A stretch of DNA of 64,000 nt, taken from contig NZ_FXTK01000001.1 of the NCBI RefSeq assembly GCF_900182695.1, positions 310,001-374,000 on the forward strand, written 5' to 3'. Under the pieces are notes generated by a model. That model saw only the letters and a program-made list of their open reading frames with translations, had not been told where the DNA came from and ran no database searches. Every line of letters begins with the position of its first letter. Positions within the stretch are counted from its first letter, which is position 1. The stretch comes from Paracoccus laeviglucosivorans. Lineage in GTDB: Bacteria > Pseudomonadota > Alphaproteobacteria > Rhodobacterales > Rhodobacteraceae. Both the position numbers and the translations under genes were made by a program. Shown here one piece after another: positions 60,875 to 64,000 of this stretch.

Positions 60875-61735
60875 ATGACGAGCGAATTCAACGATCCCGG
60901 TATGCTGGTTTCGACCGCATGGCTGGCCGCGCATCTGAACGACCCCGATCTGCGCGTCATCGACGCCACGTGGTTCCTTGCGCCGGGCCGCGACGCCCGC
61001 GCGGAATACGAAGCGGCACATATTCCCGGTGCGCGGTTCTTCGATCTGGACGACATCTCGGACAAGCGCAGCGCCCTGCCCCATATGGCCCCCCCGGTCG
61101 AGATGTTCATCAGCCGGATGCGCGCCATGGGCATCGGCGACGGGCATCAGGTCATCATCTATGACAACTCGCCGCTGCATTCGGCCAATCGCGTCTGGTG
61201 GACCTTTCGCCTGATGGGCAAGACCAATGTGGCCGTGCTGGATGGCGGGCTTGCGAAATGGCAGGCCGAGGGGCACCCGGTCGAAGACCTGTGCCCGCTG
61301 ATGCGCGACCGCCATATCACTGTGCAGCGTCAGGCGGGGCTGGTGCGCGACGTGACGCAGGTTGCCGCCGCCAGCAAGCTGGGCTCGCATGAGATCGTGG
61401 ATGCCCGCGCCGCGAACCGCTTCCGGGGCGAAGCGCCCGAGCCGCGGGCCGGCCTGCGTTCGGGCCATATCCCGAATTCCAAGAACCTGCCCTGGGAACG
61501 CCTGTTCAACTCTGACGGCACGCTGAAAGCGCCCGACGCGCTGCGGGCCGAATTTCAGGCGGCGGGCGTGGACCTGACCAAACCCGTCATCGCCACCTGC
61601 GGGTCCGGCGTTTCGGCCGCGTCGCTGTTTCTGGCGCTGGAACGCATCGGACACGCCGATCATTCGCTTTACGACGGAAGCTGGGCCGAATGGGGCAGCT
61701 TCCCGGACCTTAAAATCGCAACCGGAGACGCATGA
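60875..61735 (+). CDS. sseA: 3-Mercaptopyruvate sulfurtransferase
   Basis: 286 aa with two rhodanese domains. The active-site loop CGSGVSAASL lies near residue 242; CG-S/T-GV-S/T-A is typical of mercaptopyruvate rather than thiosulfate sulfurtransferases. The N-terminal inactive domain includes LVSTAWLAAHLNDPDLRVIDATWFL. It moves sulphur from 3-mercaptopyruvate to acceptors. Its stop lies inside the start region of the aminotransferase gene (ATGATG), and the pairing suits cysteine catabolism, since an aminotransferase can make 3-mercaptopyruvate. Confidence 0.9.
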   Translation: MTSEFNDPGMLVSTAWLAAHLNDPDLRVIDATWFLAPGRDARAEYEAAHIPGARFFDLDDISDKRSALPHMAPPVEMFISRMRAMGIGDGHQVIIYDNSPLHSANRVWWTFRLMGKTNVAVLDGGLAKWQAEGHPVEDLCPLMRDRHITVQRQAGLVRDVTQVAAASKLGSHEIVDARAANRFRGEAPEPRAGLRSGHIPNSKNLPWERLFNSDGTLKAPDALRAEFQAAGVDLTKPVIATCGSGVSAASLFLALERIGHADHSLYDGSWAEWGSFPDLKIATGDA

Positions 61736-62919
61736 TGCTGGGCAACCTGAAACCGCAAGCCCCCGACAAGATCCTTGCCCTGATGGGCGAATACCGGGCC
61801 GATCCCCGTCAGGGCAAGATCGACCTTGGCGTTGGGGTCTACAAGGATGCGACCGGCCACACCCCCATCATGCGCGCCGTCCTTGAGGCGGAAAAGCGGA
61901 TGCTGGAAACCGAGACCACCAAGACCTATGCCGGTCTGGCGGGTGAGCCGGACTTTCAGAAAGCCATGGGGGATATGATCCTGGGCGCGGGCTACAAAGC
62001 CCAGACGACCGCCTCGCTGGCGACCGTGGGCGGTACGGGCGCGATCCGTCAGGCGCTGGAACTGGCCCGCATGGCCAATCCCGATCTGCGCGTGTTCGTC
62101 AGCGACCCGACCTGGCCGAACCACGTGTCGATCATGAACTTCATGGGCCTGCCCATCGTCAACTACCGCTATTTCGACAATGCCACCCGCGCGGTCGATT
62201 TCGACGCGATGAAGGCCGACATCTCGGCCGCGAAAAAGGGTGATGTGGTCCTGTTGCATGGCTGCTGCCACAACCCGACCGGCGCGAACCTGACGCTGGA
62301 GCAATGGACCGAGGTCGCGACCATTCTGGAAGCCAACGGCGCGACCCCGCTGATCGACCTTGCCTATCAGGGCTTCGGTGACGGGCTTGAGGAAGACGCG
62401 GCAGGCACGCGCCTGATCGCCGACCGCATTCCCGAAGTGCTGATCGCCGCGTCGTGCAGCAAGAACTTCGGCATCTATCGCGAACGCACCGGCATTCTGC
62501 TGGCGCTGTGCGCCGATACGGCGACCAGGGATCTGGCGCAGGGCGCCATGGCCTTCCTGAACCGCCAGACCTATTCCTTCCCGCCCTTCCACGGCGCCAA
62601 GATCGTGGCGACGGTGCTGAACGACGCGGGCCTGCGTGCCGATTGGCAAGCCGAGCTTGAGGAAGTGCGCGGCGGTATGCTGCGCCTGCGCGAACAGCTG
62701 GCCCGCGAATTGCGTGATCTGTCGGGCTCGGACCGCTTCGACTTCATCGCGGCACATCGCGGCATGTTCTCGCGCCTTGGTGCGACGCCGGAACAGGTGG
62801 CCAAGATGCGCGACGAATTCGCCATCTACATGGTCGGCGATTCGCGCCTGAACATCGCGGGCCTGAATGACCAGACCGTGCCAGTGCTTGCCCGCGCGAT
62901 CATCGAGGCAGGCGTCTAA
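61732..62919 (+). CDS. Class I aminotransferase (aspartate/aromatic type)
   Basis: 395 aa, of the AspC/TyrB branch: DKILALMGEYRADPRQGKIDLGVGVYKD at the N-terminus, LLHGCCHNPTGANLT in the middle, and the PLP Lys in AASCSKNFGIYRERTG near residue 245. The Arg near the C-terminus binds the substrate carboxylate (VGDSRLNIAGLN). It should transaminate aspartate and aromatic amino acids. Two ATGs overlap the sseA stop; GGAG precedes the first. A strong terminator follows. Confidence 0.9.
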   Translation: MMLGNLKPQAPDKILALMGEYRADPRQGKIDLGVGVYKDATGHTPIMRAVLEAEKRMLETETTKTYAGLAGEPDFQKAMGDMILGAGYKAQTTASLATVGGTGAIRQALELARMANPDLRVFVSDPTWPNHVSIMNFMGLPIVNYRYFDNATRAVDFDAMKADISAAKKGDVVLLHGCCHNPTGANLTLEQWTEVATILEANGATPLIDLAYQGFGDGLEEDAAGTRLIADRIPEVLIAASCSKNFGIYRERTGILLALCADTATRDLAQGAMAFLNRQTYSFPPFHGAKIVATVLNDAGLRADWQAELEEVRGGMLRLREQLARELRDLSGSDRFDFIAAHRGMFSRLGATPEQVAKMRDEFAIYMVGDSRLNIAGLNDQTVPVLARAIIEAGV

Positions 62920-62937
62920 GCCCAAAACGACAAAAGC

Positions 62938-62966
62938 AAAGGCCCGGTCAGCGCGACCGGGCCTTT
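62938..62966. terminator. Bidirectional terminator after the aminotransferase
   Basis: A 12-bp perfect stem (aaaggcccggtc / gaccgggccttt) with a 5-base loop; ttttt follows on the plus strand. It lies between convergent genes. Confidence 0.93.
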
Positions 62967-62982
62967 TTGCGTTTCGGCGGGC

Positions 62983-63312
62983 TTATTTCTTGGTCAGCTT
63001 GCGGTCGATATATTCCCGCAGCTCCTCGATCTCGGTCTGGCTTTCGGCCAGTTGATCCTGCGCGGCCCGCAGTTCCGATTCCGCCGTGCCCAGTTTCGCG
63101 ACCAGATCGGCCTCGCGCTCCTCAAGCTCGGTCACGGCCTTGTCGCGCGCCTCCTCGGCGTCGTGCAGCTGCTGGGCCATCTTTTCCAGCTCGCCCATAT
63201 CGGCGCGGGTGACGCGCGACAGGCGGTGGATCAACCAGCTTGCAAACCAGCCCAAGATGAAAGCGGCGAACAGGATGATCGCGGTGGCGATGATGAATTC
63301 GTTGCGGTCCAT
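62983..63312 (-). CDS. Small coiled-coil membrane protein
   Basis: 109 aa. One N-terminal membrane helix (about residues 8-27, ATAIILFAAFILGWFASWLI) followed by about 65 residues of Glu/Ala/Leu-rich heptads (LEKMAQQLHDAEEARDKAVTELEEREADL; LREYIDRKL), a clear coiled coil. It resembles small proteins found next to OmpA-family genes. No enzyme feature is present. It lies 18 bases downstream of the OmpA-family gene on the same strand, so the two are probably one unit. Confidence 0.82.
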   Translation of the reverse strand: MDRNEFIIATAIILFAAFILGWFASWLIHRLSRVTRADMGELEKMAQQLHDAEEARDKAVTELEEREADLVAKLGTAESELRAAQDQLAESQTEIEELREYIDRKLTKK

Positions 63313-63330
63313 GTCGTTTCCCGGATTGGT

Positions 63331-64000
63331 CTATTCGGCAGCGTCGGGTGTCGGCGCGGGCACGCCCAGCGGTACGATCGCGGGCAGCACGGCTGCGGGG
63401 ATGGCGGATTGCGCCTGTTCGGGGCTGCCCTCGTTATTGTCGGGGAAGGCGGCCTGACTTGCAGGAACGGTCAGCGCATCGGTGATCCGCAGCAGCATCT
63501 CGCCGTCGATCGCGGCGCTGGCGGGCAGGGTCGCGGCGGCTTCGGGCGGCAGCTCCGCACTGGCCCCGCCGGACCCCGGCGCGGGCAGCAGCCCGCCGAT
63601 CGCCCCGGTCGCGGCAACCGACGCAGCCCGCGCCTGTTTCTGCGCCGTGATTTCGGCGGTCTCGGTCACGCCCGAAACCTTTTCCGCAGGTGCGGGCGTT
63701 TCGGTGACGACCGGATCGTCGGCCAGCAGGGTGAATTCGATCCGCCGGTTCGCCTCGCGCCCCGCATCGGTTTCGTTATCCGCGACGGGTTGGCTTTCAC
63801 CGTAACCCTTGGCGGTCATATAGGTCACGTCCACGCCATGCTCGCGCATCGCGTCCAGCACCGCCTGCGCCCGCGCGCGCGACAGTTCGGCATTCATCTC
63901 CTCGCGGCCCTGACTGTCGGTATGGCCGCCCAGTTCGATCCGGTAATCGCTGCAATTCTGCATCGTCGCGGACATGCGCCCCAGGGTATCCGCCGGATCG
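63331..64000 (-). CDS. OmpA-family protein, 3' part
   Basis: The last 222 codons of a gene that continues beyond base 64000. The OmpA-type peptidoglycan-binding domain is recognisable: CSDYRIELGGHTDSQGREEMNAELSRARAQAVLDAM, then KGYGESQPVADNETDAGREANRRIEFTL. After it comes a long Ala/Pro-rich tail of about 120 residues, which is unusual for the C-terminus of OmpA proteins and probably disordered. The domain would tie the outer membrane to peptidoglycan. The N-terminal part is not visible, so its exact type cannot be fixed. Confidence 0.85.
   Translation of the reverse strand, partial: DPADTLGRMSATMQNCSDYRIELGGHTDSQGREEMNAELSRARAQAVLDAMREHGVDVTYMTAKGYGESQPVADNETDAGREANRRIEFTLLADDPVVTETPAPAEKVSGVTETAEITAQKQARAASVAATGAIGGLLPAPGSGGASAELPPEAAATLPASAAIDGEMLLRITDALTVPASQAAFPDNNEGSPEQAQSAIPAAVLPAIVPLGVPAPTPDAAE

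Overview
This is a GC-rich chromosomal segment of an alphaproteobacterium, most likely Rhodobacteraceae and probably Paracoccus or a close relative. That assignment is an inference from gene content: a four-subunit sarcosine oxidase, a CbpA/CbpM pair, a cluster of three peptide deformylases near fmt, glutamate synthase in gltD-gltB order, a phytase-like esterase family and an RTX-type secreted protein. Coding density is high, many genes overlap by 1-8 bases, and no stretch over 300 bases lacks a gene. I see no transposase, integrase, phage gene, CRISPR array or rRNA. One tRNA gene (Leu, CAG) is present.

Layout. 1-4.0 kb (mostly minus strand): 5' part of der, a BamB-like lipoprotein, a YfgM-like membrane protein, Fe superoxide dismutase and a small secreted protein. 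4.0-9.8 kb (minus): sarcosine oxidase operon soxB-(two small ORFs)-soxD-soxA-soxG. 10.0-11.9 kb (plus): ccmI, ruvX/yqgF and a DUF1289 protein. 11.9-17.3 kb (minus): a two-domain phytase-like/choice-of-anchor protein, cbpM, cbpA, mogA, argG. 17.4-20.2 kb: membrane protein, ilvA, NUDIX, tRNA-Leu. 20.4-23.9 kb (plus): GMC oxidoreductase, NDUFA9-like protein, uppP. 24.0-30.8 kb (plus): gltD, a secreted protein of unknown function, gltB. 30.9-31.8 kb (minus): a frameshifted membrane gene and a DUF6314 gene. 31.9-38.3 kb (plus): CDF transporter, second phytase-like protein, alkaline phosphatase, then a Tat-signal CxxC protein with an ABC ATPase and a His-rich FtsX-like permease. 38.4-41.9 kb (minus): RAM-domain protein, MATE pump, L,D-transpeptidase, MalY-like lyase. 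41.9-47.1 kb (plus): three deformylase-family genes, two alpha/beta-hydrolases, fmt. 47.1-49.5 kb (minus): hrpB. 49.6-57.6 kb (plus): RTX-like protein with a 20-unit hexanucleotide repeat, YcjX/YcjF pair, pbpC, arfB, NUDIX, Pit phosphate transporter. 57.6-59.3 kb (minus): ThDP enzyme. 59.3-62.9 kb (plus): LMW phosphatase, small secreted protein, smpB, sulfurtransferase, aromatic aminotransferase. 63.0-64.0 kb (minus): coiled-coil membrane protein and an OmpA-family protein cut by the window end.

How the genes work together. Most of the window is housekeeping: envelope assembly (BamB, YfgM, UppP, PbpC, L,D-transpeptidase, OmpA), N-terminal formyl-Met processing (def, fmt), ribosome rescue (ArfB, SmpB), nitrogen and amino-acid metabolism (GltBD, ArgG, IlvA, MalY, AspC/TyrB) and C1/methylamine-type metabolism (sarcosine oxidase). 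A phosphate theme recurs: two phytase-like esterases, an alkaline phosphatase and a Pit transporter, with three Pho-box-like 11-bp direct repeats placed upstream of three of these transcription units.

The best leads for something undescribed are modest. They are: alternative hairpins in the glt operon leader plus a conserved-looking secreted protein between gltD and gltB; a His-rich FtsX-type ABC system with a CxxC periplasmic partner; a deformylase paralogue that has lost catalytic residues; the (CCGGAG)20 tract in the RTX-like protein; and two small ORFs inside the sarcosine oxidase operon. I found no clear defence, secondary-metabolite or mobile system.
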